Below are positions 1-10,238 of a DNA stretch of 48,205 nt, piece after piece (the first letter of the stretch is position 1; each line of letters opens with the position of its first letter). A program made the translations under genes and the position numbers. The stretch is taken from assembly GCA_902575965.1 (NCBI GenBank), contig CACGTM010000007.1:1-48205 (forward strand), given 5' to 3'. The DNA comes from an uncultured Alphaproteobacteria bacterium (lineage in GTDB: Bacteria > Pseudomonadota > Alphaproteobacteria > Rhodospirillales > Rhodospirillaceae). The notes beneath the pieces were generated by a model. That model was not told where the DNA came from, searched no databases, and saw only the letters and a list, made by a program, of their open reading frames with translations.

Positions 1-1
1 A

Positions 2-727
2 GGCTTAGGAACCTCTTTTATTGACATAAATATGGGCTGTCCCGCTAGAAAAGTTATTAATAGTTATTGCGGAGCTGCCTTGATGCGTGATGAAGAATTA
101 GTAAGACGAATTCTTGATGAGGTGTGTAATAGTGTGACTATACCAGTGACGCTTAAAATGAGACTTGGTTGGGATAATGACAATCTTAATGCTCTTAATA
201 TTGCTCAAATAGCTGAAGAATGTGGTGTTAAAATGATCACAGTCCATGCAAGAACAAGAAAACAAATGTTTAAGGATAAAGCCAGATGGAAACTTGTAAA
301 AATAATTAAGGAAAATATTAATATTCCAGTGATAATTAATGGTGATATCGTATGTGAAAAAACAGCAAAAGTAGCCATGGATGAGTCCAATGCAGATGGA
401 ATAATGATTGGCAGAGGATGTTATGGTGCACCATGGTTACCATCAAAAATAAAGTTTTTTATTGATACTGGGAGAATTCTTTCAACTCCCTCAGTTGAAG
501 AACAAATGTATACTTTATTAAATCATTATGAGGATATTTTAATCCATTATGGAATTGAAAAAGGTACTCGTATCGCTAGAAAACATATACAGTGGGCTAC
601 AAAAAACTTTTTTAATTCAAAATCATTCTTTCATTTAATTTGTAAAGAAGTTGATCCGCATATTGTTAAAAAACAAATTATCAATTTTTTTAATTCAGAA
701 ATAAATTTTTCTATGAGTGTTACGTAA
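2..727 (+). CDS. dusB: tRNA-dihydrouridine synthase DusB/NifR3 (5' end outside window)
   Basis: This FMN enzyme reduces uridines in the tRNA D-loop with NADPH. The reading frame is already open at base 2 and encodes the TIM-barrel sequence before INMGCPARKV, so the first in-frame ATG at 32 is not the start and the N-terminus lies outside the window. The catalytic cysteine is the Cys of MGCP (codon 38-40). KMRLGW, VHARTR and the phosphate-binding NGDI and GIMIGRG motifs follow in the usual DusB order. The stop TAA shares one base with the ATG of ntrB, which indicates translational coupling. The order dusB(nifR3)-ntrB-ntrC is classic for Alphaproteobacteria. Identification is secure; only the missing N-terminus is uncertain. 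Confidence 0.95.
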   Translation, partial: GLGTSFIDINMGCPARKVINSYCGAALMRDEELVRRILDEVCNSVTIPVTLKMRLGWDNDNLNALNIAQIAEECGVKMITVHARTRKQMFKDKARWKLVKIIKENINIPVIINGDIVCEKTAKVAMDESNADGIMIGRGCYGAPWLPSKIKFFIDTGRILSTPSVEEQMYTLLNHYEDILIHYGIEKGTRIARKHIQWATKNFFNSKSFFHLICKEVDPHIVKKQIINFFNSEINFSMSVT

Positions 728-1824
728 TGAATAGGAAAGTAAATATAGAGGATTCAAATATTATTAGTCCTTTGGATATACTTTCATCTATTTCTTACCC
801 GACATTTGTTATAGATAAAGACTTAAAGTTTTACTATGTAAATAATGCTGCTGAAAATTTATTTAGGACTAGTTTATCAACTTTGAAGTGTCGGTACTTG
901 ACAGATTATCTTCCTACTGATGGTGTAATAGTCTCCCTAATTGATCAGGTTTTTAAAAATAATTCTGCTGTTTCAGAACATGGTTTAAAGTTTGATACAC
1001 CAAGAACGGGATTGAGAGATATTTCTATTTTTGTTTCTCCTCTCCAAGAAGAACAGAATTTTATTGTTGTTTCATTACAGGAGCATACTAGGGCCCAAAA
1101 AATAGGAAGGCAATTAGAAAGTAGGTCATCTGTAAGATCTATAATGGCTATGGGGCAAATGCTTGCACATGAAATAAAGAATCCACTATCAGGCATTAGA
1201 GGTGCGGCTCAATTATTAGAAGAAGATTTAAGTAATGAAAATAAAGAACTTACTAGATTGATTTGTAACGAGGCTGATAGAATAGTCTCTCTAGTTGATA
1301 GAATGAATTTATTTGTAGATCATGGAGAGATCGATAGAAAAGGAGTAAATATTCATAGTATCTTATCTCATGTCTGTTTGTTATCTCAAAATGGTTTTGG
1401 ATCACATATTAAATATACTCAAAGGTATGATCCCTCTCTTCCTTTAGTTAATGGTAATAAAGACCAGCTTGTTCAAGTTTTTCTAAATTTATTTAAAAAC
1501 GCAGCTGAAAGTATTAAAACAAATGAGGGTGAGATCATTATTTCAACTTCTTTTGAACCAGGCGTAAGGGTTAAAAATTCAAATAATACAAATTCCTTAG
1601 AACTTCCATTAGTTGTTACTATAAAAGATAACGGTGTTGGTATTCCTGATGAGATAAGGGAGCATTTATTCGAGCCATTTATTTCGACAAAAGTTAACGG
1701 GAGTGGCCTTGGTTTACCTCTTATTGCCAAAATAATTAATGACCATGGTGGTATAGTTGAATTTGACTCAGATAATAATGGTACTACTTTTAAAGTGATG
1801 CTTCCAATAATAACAGATAACTAG
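727..1824 (+). CDS. ntrB: Nitrogen regulation sensor histidine kinase NtrB (GlnL)
   Basis: This cytosolic histidine kinase/phosphatase pairs with NtrC and normally responds to PII. There is no membrane segment. An N-terminal PAS domain (about residues 15-125) is followed by a HisKA dimerisation helix with the phospho-acceptor H148 in LAHEIKNPLSG, then a HATPase domain with an N-box (FLNLFKNAAES), DNGVGIP, and a G-rich GSGLGLPL lid. The 365-residue length fits the family. Its ATG overlaps the dusB stop by one base, and ntrC starts three bases after its stop, so it is in a tight operon. The start is supported by this coupling and by the intact PAS domain. Confidence 0.96.
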   Translation: MNRKVNIEDSNIISPLDILSSISYPTFVIDKDLKFYYVNNAAENLFRTSLSTLKCRYLTDYLPTDGVIVSLIDQVFKNNSAVSEHGLKFDTPRTGLRDISIFVSPLQEEQNFIVVSLQEHTRAQKIGRQLESRSSVRSIMAMGQMLAHEIKNPLSGIRGAAQLLEEDLSNENKELTRLICNEADRIVSLVDRMNLFVDHGEIDRKGVNIHSILSHVCLLSQNGFGSHIKYTQRYDPSLPLVNGNKDQLVQVFLNLFKNAAESIKTNEGEIIISTSFEPGVRVKNSNNTNSLELPLVVTIKDNGVGIPDEIREHLFEPFISTKVNGSGLGLPLIAKIINDHGGIVEFDSDNNGTTFKVMLPIITDN

Positions 1825-1827
1825 ATT

Positions 1828-3267
1828 ATGAATAAATATACTATTTTAATAGCAGAGGATGATACAAGCGTTAGGACTGTTCTAAATGAAGCATTTGTTA
1901 GAGCAGGGTACGTTGTTAAATCTACAGGAAATATATCTACTCTTTGGGATTGGATAGACCAGGGTGAAGGTAATCTTGTTATAACTGATGTTCTATTGCC
2001 TGATGAGAATGGATTAGACCTTCTTCCGAAAATTCAAAAATATCGTCCTGGCCTGAAGGTAATAGTTATGAGTGCCCAAAACACTTTGTTAACTGCTGTT
2101 AAAGCAGTAGAAAGAGGTGCTTTTGAATATGTGCCCAAACCATTTGATTTATCTGAACTATTGCTGATTGTAAAGAGGGCTCTAGAAGCTTCACAGAGAA
2201 GTAAAATGAGCAATAATGATGAATTAGTTAAAGAAAGAATGCCTATTCTTGGTCGATCTCAGGCTATGCAAGATGTTTATAGATCAGTTGCACGTTTGAT
2301 AAATACTGATCTAACAGTAATGGTTTCAGGCGAGTCAGGAACGGGAAAGGAGCTAGTTGCAAAGGCCCTCCATAATTATGGAAGAAGAAGGAACGGACCT
2401 TTCATAGCTATAAATATGGCTGCTATTCCAAAAGAATTGATAGAGAGTGAGTTATTTGGGTATGAAAAGGGAGCATTTACTGGTGCTACACAACGTAGTT
2501 CTGGGAAGTTTGAACAAGCAAACGGTGGTACATTATTTTTAGATGAAATAGGCGATATGCCTGCAGATGCACAGACAAGGCTACTTCGTGTTCTTCAAGA
2601 AGGTGAATATACAACTGTGGGTGGCAATACGCCAAATAAGACAAATGTTAGAATTATTGCTGCAACACACCGTGACCTTACAGAAATGATTAAAATGGGG
2701 CTTTTTAGAGAAGACCTATTTTATAGATTAAATGTTGTACCTTTGAAGCTTCCCTCCTTAAGACAAAGAGTAGAAGATATTCCAGAATTAGTTAATCATT
2801 TCCTGCTTCAAGCACTTGATGATGGTTTAAGTTCTAAAACGATTGACAAAACAGCAATGGATAAGCTTCAGTCTTATAAATGGCCTGGTAATGTAAGAGA
2901 GTTAGAAAACCTGATTAAGAGAATTTCTGTACTTTATAGTGAAGAAAATATTACTGGGAACATTATTGAAATAGAATTAGCTTCAATTCAGGAAGAATTA
3001 AAAATAAATAATAAAGAAATAAACGATATTAATAGCTTTATTACAGAACATATAAAGAGTTATTTTTCAAAATTTCCAAAAGATAAAATACCCTACGGTT
3101 TTTATAATACTTTTATAAAAGAAATTGAAAAACCCTTAATCATGCAAACATTGAATCTTACAGATGGGAATCAGATTAAAGCTTCAAAAATTTTGGGATT
3201 AAATAGAAATACGCTTCGAAAAAAAATTAAAGATTTAGGTATTGTTTTAACTAGAAGTATTAATTAA
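1828..3267 (+). CDS. ntrC: Nitrogen regulation response regulator NtrC (sigma-54 activator)
   Basis: This bacterial enhancer-binding protein drives sigma-54 promoters under nitrogen limitation. An N-terminal receiver domain has the acidic pocket (EDD near residue 10) and phospho-acceptor D54 in [12 protein letters not shown]. The central AAA+ domain carries Walker A GESGTGKE, the sigma-54 contact loop GAFTGA, and Walker [10 protein letters not shown]. The C-terminus is a Fis-type helix-turn-helix ([21 protein letters not shown]). All catalytic signatures are intact and the 479-residue length is normal. It sits three bases behind ntrB, its cognate kinase. The intact GAFTGA distinguishes it from the NtrX copy downstream. 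Confidence 0.97.
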   Translation: MNKYTILIAEDDTSVRTVLNEAFVRAGYVVKSTGNISTLWDWIDQGEGNLVITDVLLPDENGLDLLPKIQKYRPGLKVIVMSAQNTLLTAVKAVERGAFEYVPKPFDLSELLLIVKRALEASQRSKMSNNDELVKERMPILGRSQAMQDVYRSVARLINTDLTVMVSGESGTGKELVAKALHNYGRRRNGPFIAINMAAIPKELIESELFGYEKGAFTGATQRSSGKFEQANGGTLFLDEIGDMPADAQTRLLRVLQEGEYTTVGGNTPNKTNVRIIAATHRDLTEMIKMGLFREDLFYRLNVVPLKLPSLRQRVEDIPELVNHFLLQALDDGLSSKTIDKTAMDKLQSYKWPGNVRELENLIKRISVLYSEENITGNIIEIELASIQEELKINNKEINDINSFITEHIKSYFSKFPKDKIPYGFYNTFIKEIEKPLIMQTLNLTDGNQIKASKILGLNRNTLRKKIKDLGIVLTRSIN

Positions 3268-3279
3268 TAGTTTTAAATT

Positions 3280-5484
3280 ATGGATTTTGCATTAAAAAAT
3301 AAAACCTTAAAAAACTTTTCCTATAATTATATTAGAGGAATAAGTTTATCTAATTATACTTTTGTGGTGCTATCAATTTCTGTAATATTATCAGGTTTAG
3401 CAACATATTTTGTTTTATCATCTGGAATGATCGCAAAATCAACAGGTACAGTTTTAGTTTTATTAAATATTGATATATTTTTAGTTCTAACACTGGGAAT
3501 ACTTTTAGTGCGAAGGATCGCACAGATCAGAACTGATAAACTTTCAGGGCAAAGTGGATCTAAACTTCATGTCAGAATAGCAATTCTGTTTGGATTTGTT
3601 GCTATAACTCCATCTATCTTAATGATGATTTTTGCAGTTCTATTTTTCTCTTTAGGTGTAGAAAGTTGGTTTAGCCAAAGAGTTAGGACGGCCTTGATTG
3701 ATTCATCTGAAGTTGCAGATGCTTATTTGACAGAACATATTCAAATTATTAGAGCAGATGCTTTAGCAGTGGCAAATGATATCAATAGGCAATGGGCACA
3801 ACTAAATAATTCGGACTTAATTGATGGGTTTTTATCTTCCCAAGCAGTTATAAGGGATCTAACAGAAATCATTATTTTTCGAAGCGATATGCAAGTTATT
3901 GCAAAAGCCGGTTACACATTTGCTCTTCAAAGTGGAGAAGAAATTCCTCTAAGTTCTATAGCTCAGGCAAATCTTGGCGATGTTGCAATATTAACGGGAG
4001 AAAGTGGAGATAGAGTAAGGGCACTTCTTAGGTTAGACCCTTTAACAGATAGTTATTTATTTATTGGTAGATTTATAGATCCAAAAGTCTTAAATAGGGT
4101 TGAGCGAACACAAGATGCTGTTGATGAGTATCTATTACTAGAAGATAGTAGATTTGAATTTCAGATAAATTTTACACTTTTATTTATTTTATTTTCTATA
4201 CTTCTCCTCTTAATATCGGTTTGGTTTGGTCTTAATCTAGCAAATAAACTTGCAACCCCGATTGTTTCATTAATAAAAGCATCAGAATTGGTTAGATCTG
4301 GTGATTTTAGTGTAAGAGTAAAGGAAAAAACACAAAAAGAAGAGACAGACGAAATAGATAAATTGAGTAGTGCTTTTAATAGAATGACTAGTACATTATC
4401 TACTCAACGTAAAGCTTTATTGGATGCTAATGTTCAACTTGATGAACGTAGATTATTTACTGAAGCTGTTTTATCAGGTGTAACAGCTGGAGTCATCGGG
4501 GTAGATAATAAAGGTTTAATTACACTACCAAATAAAGCTGCATCTTTTTTAATAAATCATAATCTTGAAAAATATATTGGTTATCCCCTAGAAGATTTTA
4601 TACCAGAATTTAAAACATTACTAAATAAGGATGAATACTTATATTCAGATTCTATCCAAAAAGAGATAAAATTAATAGTTAAGGATAAAAAAAGGACTTT
4701 TTTGGTAAGATCAACAGTTGAAGTTAAAGATGATAATATAATTGGTTATGTTTTTACATTTGACGATATAACTGCTTTACAAGCAGCTGAGAGAAAAGCT
4801 GCTTGGTCAGGAGTTGCTAGAAGGATTGCTCATGAAATCAAAAATCCATTAACCCCAATACAGTTATCAGCTGAAAGATTAAAAAGAAAGTTTGAAAATA
4901 AAATTAATCAAGATAATGATGTGTTTCAAAAATGTACTGATACAATTATTCACTATGTTGGGGAAATAGGGGATATGGTTGATGAGTTTACTCAATTTGC
5001 TAGAATGCCACAGCCAAATCTCAAAAAAAATGATTTAAACAAACTTTGTAAAAACTTTGTAAGACTTATAGACTCAACTTATACAGATATTCAAATAAAA
5101 GTTACTTCGACTAATAATGATCTTTGCATCATGTGTGATGTAAACCAAATAAACCGTTCTCTTGCAAATGTTGTTAAGAATTCTGCTGAGTCGATCAGTG
5201 AGAAAATTAAAATATCAGGCAAAAGGTATAAGGGGTTTATTGAAATTATATTACTTGATAAAGGAAATAAAGTTTTTTTAATTGTAAATGACAATGGTGT
5301 AGGACTACCAGATAATGATTTTAATAATTATCTAACTGAACCATATGTTACAACAAGGCCAAATGGAACAGGTCTTGGTTTAGCAATTGTTCATAAAATT
5401 ATTGAAGATCATAATGGAGAAATTATAATTGAAAATAATAAAGAAAACGGTGCTTCAATTACTTTTATATTTAATAAGGTTTAA
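3280..5484 (+). CDS. ntrY: Membrane sensor histidine kinase NtrY
   Basis: NtrY is the membrane kinase for NtrX, linked in Alphaproteobacteria to nitrogen, redox and envelope control. Three hydrophobic segments lie in the first 135 residues. An extracytoplasmic sensor region and a fourth membrane segment (about residues 292-315) follow. Then come a HAMP linker (SLIKASELVRSGDFSVRV), a PAS domain (about 390-500), a HisKA helix with H518 in RRIAHEIKNPLTPIQ, and a HATPase domain with DNGVGLP and GTGLGLAI. The 734 residues match the family. It starts 12 bases after ntrC and is followed by ntrX 37 bases on. Its ligand cannot be read from the sequence. Confidence 0.95.
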   Translation: MDFALKNKTLKNFSYNYIRGISLSNYTFVVLSISVILSGLATYFVLSSGMIAKSTGTVLVLLNIDIFLVLTLGILLVRRIAQIRTDKLSGQSGSKLHVRIAILFGFVAITPSILMMIFAVLFFSLGVESWFSQRVRTALIDSSEVADAYLTEHIQIIRADALAVANDINRQWAQLNNSDLIDGFLSSQAVIRDLTEIIIFRSDMQVIAKAGYTFALQSGEEIPLSSIAQANLGDVAILTGESGDRVRALLRLDPLTDSYLFIGRFIDPKVLNRVERTQDAVDEYLLLEDSRFEFQINFTLLFILFSILLLLISVWFGLNLANKLATPIVSLIKASELVRSGDFSVRVKEKTQKEETDEIDKLSSAFNRMTSTLSTQRKALLDANVQLDERRLFTEAVLSGVTAGVIGVDNKGLITLPNKAASFLINHNLEKYIGYPLEDFIPEFKTLLNKDEYLYSDSIQKEIKLIVKDKKRTFLVRSTVEVKDDNIIGYVFTFDDITALQAAERKAAWSGVARRIAHEIKNPLTPIQLSAERLKRKFENKINQDNDVFQKCTDTIIHYVGEIGDMVDEFTQFARMPQPNLKKNDLNKLCKNFVRLIDSTYTDIQIKVTSTNNDLCIMCDVNQINRSLANVVKNSAESISEKIKISGKRYKGFIEIILLDKGNKVFLIVNDNGVGLPDNDFNNYLTEPYVTTRPNGTGLGLAIVHKIIEDHNGEIIIENNKENGASITFIFNKV

Positions 5485-5521
5485 AGAAAAATCATTTGTT
5501 ACTTCTAGGGATTGAGATTTT

Positions 5522-6922
5522 ATGTCAACAGATATTTTAATAGTAGACGATGAAACGGATATTAGGAACCTAATATCAGGAATATTAGAGGATGATGGCT
5601 ATTCTACAAGGCAAGCAGCCAACTCACAAATGGCACTTAAGGAAATAAAAGCTCAAGCACCATCTGTCATACTTTTGGATATTTGGTTAGATGGAAACCA
5701 AAAAGATGGATTAAAGCTTCTAGAAATTATTAAAAAGGTACGTCCAAAATCGCAAGTTATTATGATTAGTGGTCATGGTACTATTCAAACTGCTGTGAGA
5801 GCCATAAAATTAGGCGCCTTTGATTTTATTGAAAAGCCATTTGAGTCAGATAGACTTCTTTTTCTTGTAAAAAGGTCACTTGAGAACTCACGGCTAAAAA
5901 ATGAAGTTATGCAACTAAAGGCTAAAACAAATATTTCAGATGATTTAATTGGTAATTGTAATGCCATTATTAATATAAAACGTACAATTGAAAGAGTTGG
6001 CCCAACTGGTTCACGTGTTCTTATTACAGGTCCAGCGGGAGCTGGAAAGGAGGTAGTTGCAAGATTAATTCATAAACATTCAAAGAGGAAAGATTCACCT
6101 TTTATTGTAATAAGTTGTGCCTCATTAGATCCTGATAAATTTACAAAAATATTATTTGGTAACAATAAATTCTCTAATAATGAAGGTTTATTTTATCATG
6201 CAGATGGCGGAACAATTCTTTTGGATGAAGTCGCCGATATGCCAATAGAAACACAAAGAAGGGTAATTAGATTACTTCAAGAACAAAAATTTGATAGAAT
6301 TAATGCAAATGGATCAGTTGATGTAGATGTTAGAATTCTTGCTACATCAAATAAAGACCTTGAAAAAGAAATAACTTTGGGAAGGTTTAGAGAAGAGCTA
6401 TTTTATAGACTAGCAGTTGTTCCGATAAAAATGCCATCATTACAAGAGAGAAGAGAGGATATACCTGAATTAGTACAGTATTTTATGGAATCAAGATCAA
6501 AGAATGAAAATTTGCCTATAAGATTAGTTGCCGAGGATGCCCTAGCTTCTCTACAAAATCATTCTTGGCCTGGCAATGCTAGGCAACTTAGGAATGTTAT
6601 AGAATGGTTGCTAATTATGGCGCCTGGCGGGCAGAATACACCGATTAGAGCAGATATGTTGCCCGCAGATTTAGCTATAGATACACCGAGAATTTCAACT
6701 TTAAACAGGTCAAATGAGATATTTACATTACCATTAAGAGAAGCCAGAGAAATGTTTGAAAAAGAATATTTAGTTTCACAAGTTAGAAAATATGGTGGTA
6801 ATATTTCTCGTACTGCAGAGTTTATTGGGATGGAAAGGTCTGCATTACATAGAAAACTGAAATCTTTGGGTATTACACGAGATCTAAAAATTAATGATGA
6901 TTCTATCCTAGAGTTTAAATGA
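5522..6922 (+). CDS. ntrX: Response regulator NtrX (AAA+ without GAFTGA)
   Basis: NtrX is the partner regulator of NtrY. The receiver domain has phospho-acceptor D53 in LLDIWLDG and the K of EKPFES. The AAA+ module keeps Walker A (GPAGAGKE) and Walker B (LLDEVADMP). The GAFTGA loop is replaced by an unrelated sequence around FGNNKFSNNEG. This is normal for alphaproteobacterial NtrX and means it probably does not activate sigma-54 in the standard way. The C-terminus has a Fis-type HTH (GGNISRTAEFIGMERSALHRKL). The stop is TGA followed at once by an in-frame TAA, good evidence that TGA means stop here. It lies between ntrY and trkA as expected. Confidence 0.95.
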   Translation: MSTDILIVDDETDIRNLISGILEDDGYSTRQAANSQMALKEIKAQAPSVILLDIWLDGNQKDGLKLLEIIKKVRPKSQVIMISGHGTIQTAVRAIKLGAFDFIEKPFESDRLLFLVKRSLENSRLKNEVMQLKAKTNISDDLIGNCNAIINIKRTIERVGPTGSRVLITGPAGAGKEVVARLIHKHSKRKDSPFIVISCASLDPDKFTKILFGNNKFSNNEGLFYHADGGTILLDEVADMPIETQRRVIRLLQEQKFDRINANGSVDVDVRILATSNKDLEKEITLGRFREELFYRLAVVPIKMPSLQERREDIPELVQYFMESRSKNENLPIRLVAEDALASLQNHSWPGNARQLRNVIEWLLIMAPGGQNTPIRADMLPADLAIDTPRISTLNRSNEIFTLPLREAREMFEKEYLVSQVRKYGGNISRTAEFIGMERSALHRKLKSLGITRDLKINDDSILEFK

Positions 6923-6966
6923 TAAATATTTATTATGATTATTTTATATAAAAATTCGGATATGTA

Positions 6967-8349
6967 ATGAGTTTAAAAGTAATTATTTGTGGTGCTGGTG
7001 AGGTTGGTTATAATCTTGCAGGTTATTTAGCCACTGAAGGAAATGATGTTACAGTCATTGACCAAAGTAAAGAATTAATTAAAAGAGTATCCGAGTCTCT
7101 CGACGTAGCTGGTATAATAGGGCATGCATCTCAGCCAGATATTTTGGAGAATGCAGGAATAGAAGATTGCGATATAATTATAGCTGTAACACAAGTTGAC
7201 GAGATAAATATGGTGGCTTGTCAGGTAGCGCACTCTCTTTTTAATGTACCAACTAAAATTGCAAGAATTAGAAGCCAAAGTTATTTACAACCAATATGGT
7301 CCCAAATGTTTGCCAGAAATCATCTTCCAATAGATGTTGTTATTTCTCCAGAGTTAGAAATTGCGAAATCTATAACACGCGACCTTGAAATCCCAGGGGC
7401 AATGGAAGTTATACCCCTTTCTGATGATAAAGTTCGTTTAGTAGGTGTTAGAATTGAAAATGATACTCCATTAATAAATACACCACTCAGGCAACTTACA
7501 AGTTTATTTCCTGACTTAGATATTACTATTGTTGGGATTAAGAGAGGAGATTCAGTAATAATACCTCATTCTGAAGATCAAATGCTTCCTGGTGACGAGG
7601 CATACTTTGTAATACCTTCAGTACAATGTAAAAGAGCTATGGCGGCTTTTGGACATGAAGAACCAGAAACGAGAAGAGCTGTTATTTGTGGAGGTGGGAA
7701 TATAGGTTTAATACTAGCAAAAGAGTTGGAAAAGGAACATCCTGAAATAAATATCAAGATAGTTGAATCCAACCTTACTAGAGCGCAAAGTATTTCTGCT
7801 GAATTAGAAAACTCAATTGTTTTAGGTGGTAATATTCTTGAAACTGATATTCTATTTGAGGCTGGTGTAGAAAAGTCAGAAGTAATTATTACTCTGACTA
7901 ATGATGATGAAACAAATATATTAGCTGCTTTATTAGGGAAAAAATGCGGATCTCAGAGAGCTATAGCTTTGGTAAATAAATCAAATTATAATACTTTGAT
8001 GGGCCCTTTAGGAATAGATGTTGTTATTAATCCAAAGGCAATTACTGTCTCACAGGTATTATCATATGTGAGAAGAGGAAGAATTCATTCAGTACATTCT
8101 ATCCAAGAAAATTTTGGTGAGTTAATCGAAGCAGATGCCCTAGACACATCAAATATTGTAGGAAAGCCATTAAAGGAGATTGACTTGCCCAAAAATACTC
8201 GATTTGGAGCAATTATAAGAAACGATCAGATTATAGTACCAGGTCCTCAAACTATTATTGAAGGAGGGGATAGAGTAATTTTATTTGCTGCAAAAGAGGC
8301 AGTCGCGAAAGTTGAGCGACTTTTTTCAGTTAGATTAGAGTATTTTTAA
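6967..8349 (+). CDS. trkA: Trk potassium uptake regulatory NAD-binding protein TrkA
   Basis: TrkA is the peripheral cytosolic subunit that gates the TrkH/TrkG potassium channel and binds NAD(H)/ATP. The protein is a tandem of two RCK units. RCK-N 1 begins with a Rossmann glycine motif (CGAGEVGYNLA) and is followed by RCK-C 1. A second Rossmann motif (CGGGNIGLILAKELE, about residues 239-253) and RCK-C 2 complete it. The 460-residue length is typical. No trkH lies in the window, so the channel must be encoded elsewhere. The position directly after ntrX is the standard alphaproteobacterial arrangement and suggests co-transcription. Confidence 0.95.
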   Translation: MSLKVIICGAGEVGYNLAGYLATEGNDVTVIDQSKELIKRVSESLDVAGIIGHASQPDILENAGIEDCDIIIAVTQVDEINMVACQVAHSLFNVPTKIARIRSQSYLQPIWSQMFARNHLPIDVVISPELEIAKSITRDLEIPGAMEVIPLSDDKVRLVGVRIENDTPLINTPLRQLTSLFPDLDITIVGIKRGDSVIIPHSEDQMLPGDEAYFVIPSVQCKRAMAAFGHEEPETRRAVICGGGNIGLILAKELEKEHPEINIKIVESNLTRAQSISAELENSIVLGGNILETDILFEAGVEKSEVIITLTNDDETNILAALLGKKCGSQRAIALVNKSNYNTLMGPLGIDVVINPKAITVSQVLSYVRRGRIHSVHSIQENFGELIEADALDTSNIVGKPLKEIDLPKNTRFGAIIRNDQIIVPGPQTIIEGGDRVILFAAKEAVAKVERLFSVRLEYF

Positions 8350-8354
8350 ACATA

Positions 8355-9209
8355 ATGTCTAGATACGTATATGTTAATGGTAAATATCAAATTTATAAAG
8401 ACTCAACCACTCACGTAGAGGATAGGGGGCTTCAATTCTCTGACGGAGTTTATGAGGTTATTGGTGTATGGAAAAATAGACTTATTGATTTTTCTTTACA
8501 TCTTGATCGGCTCTATAGGTCAATGAATGAACTTTGTTTTTCATCGGTGCCATCTAGCAAGTTTCTTTCAATTGTTACAAGAGAAATTATTCGATTAAAT
8601 AAAATAAATTACGGTACTATATATATCCAAGTAAATAGAGGTAAATCAAAAAGAAATCATACATTTCCAGACAATACAAAATATACAATATCTGTGATTG
8701 GTAGAAATGGTCTTTCATTTAGAGAGCCGTCAAATAATAAAGGTATATCAGCTATAACTCTAAGAGATCAAAGGTGGGATAGACGAGATATTAAAAGTGT
8801 ATCTTTACTTGCTAATGTTCTTGCTAAACAAAAAGCTCTTAGTAATAATTCTTTTGAGTCTATATTATTTGATCATAACAATTTTGTTACAGAAGCAAGT
8901 ACAGCTAATGTATGGATTGTTAATCAAAATAACGAGTTATTAACACACCCAGCTAATAATAAAATTTTAGGTGGTGTAACTAGAAAAAGAATTATGAAAA
9001 TTGCTGAGAATCTTAAAATAAATATTTATGAAAAATCTTTTACAGTTGATGAGATGTATAAAGCAAGTGAGGTATTTTTAACTGGTACTACCATTGGTGT
9101 AAAACCAGTTATCAAGATTGATAATTATAATATTTCAAAATCTGAAATTGGCTTTTGGACAACTAAATTTAAATATGAATACATGAGATTTTTAGATACA
9201 ATTAATTAA
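8355..9209 (+). CDS. dat: D-amino acid aminotransferase (class IV PLP enzyme)
   Basis: This fold-type IV PLP aminotransferase most likely makes D-glutamate or D-alanine from 2-oxo acids, which would link it to the peptidoglycan genes later in the window. The PLP Schiff-base lysine is K147 in RRDIKSVSLLANVLAKQ. EASTANVW and LTGTTIGVKPV form the cofactor phosphate and substrate pocket. The N-terminal RGLQFSDGVYEV is diagnostic of the Dat/IlvE/PabC fold. The 284 residues match D-amino acid aminotransferases. A dat gene between trkA and hfq is conserved in Alphaproteobacteria, which favours Dat over IlvE or aminodeoxychorismate lyase. It starts five bases after the trkA stop. Confidence 0.85.
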   Translation: MSRYVYVNGKYQIYKDSTTHVEDRGLQFSDGVYEVIGVWKNRLIDFSLHLDRLYRSMNELCFSSVPSSKFLSIVTREIIRLNKINYGTIYIQVNRGKSKRNHTFPDNTKYTISVIGRNGLSFREPSNNKGISAITLRDQRWDRRDIKSVSLLANVLAKQKALSNNSFESILFDHNNFVTEASTANVWIVNQNNELLTHPANNKILGGVTRKRIMKIAENLKINIYEKSFTVDEMYKASEVFLTGTTIGVKPVIKIDNYNISKSEIGFWTTKFKYEYMRFLDTIN

Positions 9210-9214
9210 TTTTT

Positions 9215-9865
9215 ATGAAAAATAAACTTATAAGACCAAATATTATTCTTTTTGACTGGGATGGTACATTAGCGAATACATATCAAGCTTTATATCTTTC
9301 TATGAATGATACCTTACAGAAGTTTGGTAAAAAAACAAAGCTTTATAATGATTGGTTAGACTGGTTTATTAAATCCCCGAAAGATTCATTTAAAGAAATC
9401 TTTGGAAACGAATATGATATGGCTTATCAATATTATATAGATAGATATTCTTGTATACATAACAATAATATTCATTTTTATGATAATATAATTTCTATTC
9501 TTGATTATTTGCATTCTAAAAGTGATTTAATTTTGGGTATAGTAAGTAATAAACAGAAAAAGATATTAGACCTTGAGATTAAAAAATTATTTGCAGAGAA
9601 GTATTTTAGTGTTGTAGTTGGTTCTGGCGATGCGAGTGAGGATAAACCATCACCGGCACCTATAATTTATGCATTATCCTTAATAAATAAATTTCCTACT
9701 AAAGAAGTGTGGTTTATTGGAGATACTGAAATTGATGTTAAAAGCGGATTTCAGGCAGGTTGTACAACAATTTTGATTAACGATAGCTATTTTAAAACAA
9801 AACCAGATATTTTATTAGAAAACCATAGTGATCTATATAATCTTATTTTTTCACATACATCTTAA
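9215..9865 (+). CDS. HAD-family phosphatase (Gph-like)
   Basis: This is a haloacid-dehalogenase-superfamily hydrolase, probably a small-molecule phosphatase. Motif I is FDWDGTLANT with nucleophile D14 and general acid/base D16. Motif II is the SN of GIVSNKQ. The motif III lysine lies in EDKPSPAP, and motif IV is GDTEIDVKSG. A helical cap domain fills about residues 25-90. It resembles phosphoglycolate phosphatase, but the substrate cannot be assigned. It begins five bases after dat and is followed by a 91-base gap before hfq. The gene is an insertion relative to the simplest dat-hfq order in relatives. Confidence 0.85.
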   Translation: MKNKLIRPNIILFDWDGTLANTYQALYLSMNDTLQKFGKKTKLYNDWLDWFIKSPKDSFKEIFGNEYDMAYQYYIDRYSCIHNNNIHFYDNIISILDYLHSKSDLILGIVSNKQKKILDLEIKKLFAEKYFSVVVGSGDASEDKPSPAPIIYALSLINKFPTKEVWFIGDTEIDVKSGFQAGCTTILINDSYFKTKPDILLENHSDLYNLIFSHTS

Positions 9866-9956
9866 CTTTTTTAAATTTCTTTCTGTTCTTTCTTTATTTA
9901 ATAAGCTATAAATAATTACTATTTAATTTATCGGGCACAAGATAAAAGGTAAGAAA

Positions 9957-10238
9957 ATGGCTAATGATAAGTCCAAGAACGTACAAGATGTTTTTTTAAA
10001 TACGGTACGAAAAAATAAAACCTCAGTTACAGTTTTTTTAGTAAATGGCGTAAAGCTTCAGGGTATTATTACCTGGTTTGACAATTTTTCGATGTTATTA
10101 AGGAGGGATGGTCATACTCAGCTTATTTATAAACATGCTATCTCAACTGTGATGCCAATAGGTACTCTGCAATTATTTGATGGTGAAACACAAATTGACC
10201 ATGTCGAAGATAGTAGTGATGAAAATATTAATAATTAA
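9957..10238 (+). CDS. hfq: RNA chaperone Hfq
   Basis: Hfq is a hexameric Sm-like RNA chaperone for sRNA-mRNA pairing. The 93-residue protein has Sm1 ([23 protein letters not shown]) and the Sm2 signature [16 protein letters not shown] near the N-terminus forms the proximal RNA face. The C-terminal tail is short and acidic, as in Alphaproteobacteria. A purine-rich Shine-Dalgarno-like AAGGTAAG precedes the ATG. The 91-base gap before it is long for this operon and may hold an hfq promoter. The stop overlaps the hflX ATG by one base, the classic coupled hfq-hflX pair. Confidence 0.97.
   Translation: MANDKSKNVQDVFLNTVRKNKTSVTVFLVNGVKLQGIITWFDNFSMLLRRDGHTQLIYKHAISTVMPIGTLQLFDGETQIDHVEDSSDENINN

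Noticed and set aside
6100-6300. Loss of the GAFTGA loop in the second AAA+ regulator as a novelty
   Set aside because: NtrX proteins of Alphaproteobacteria normally lack this loop, so it is a family trait.
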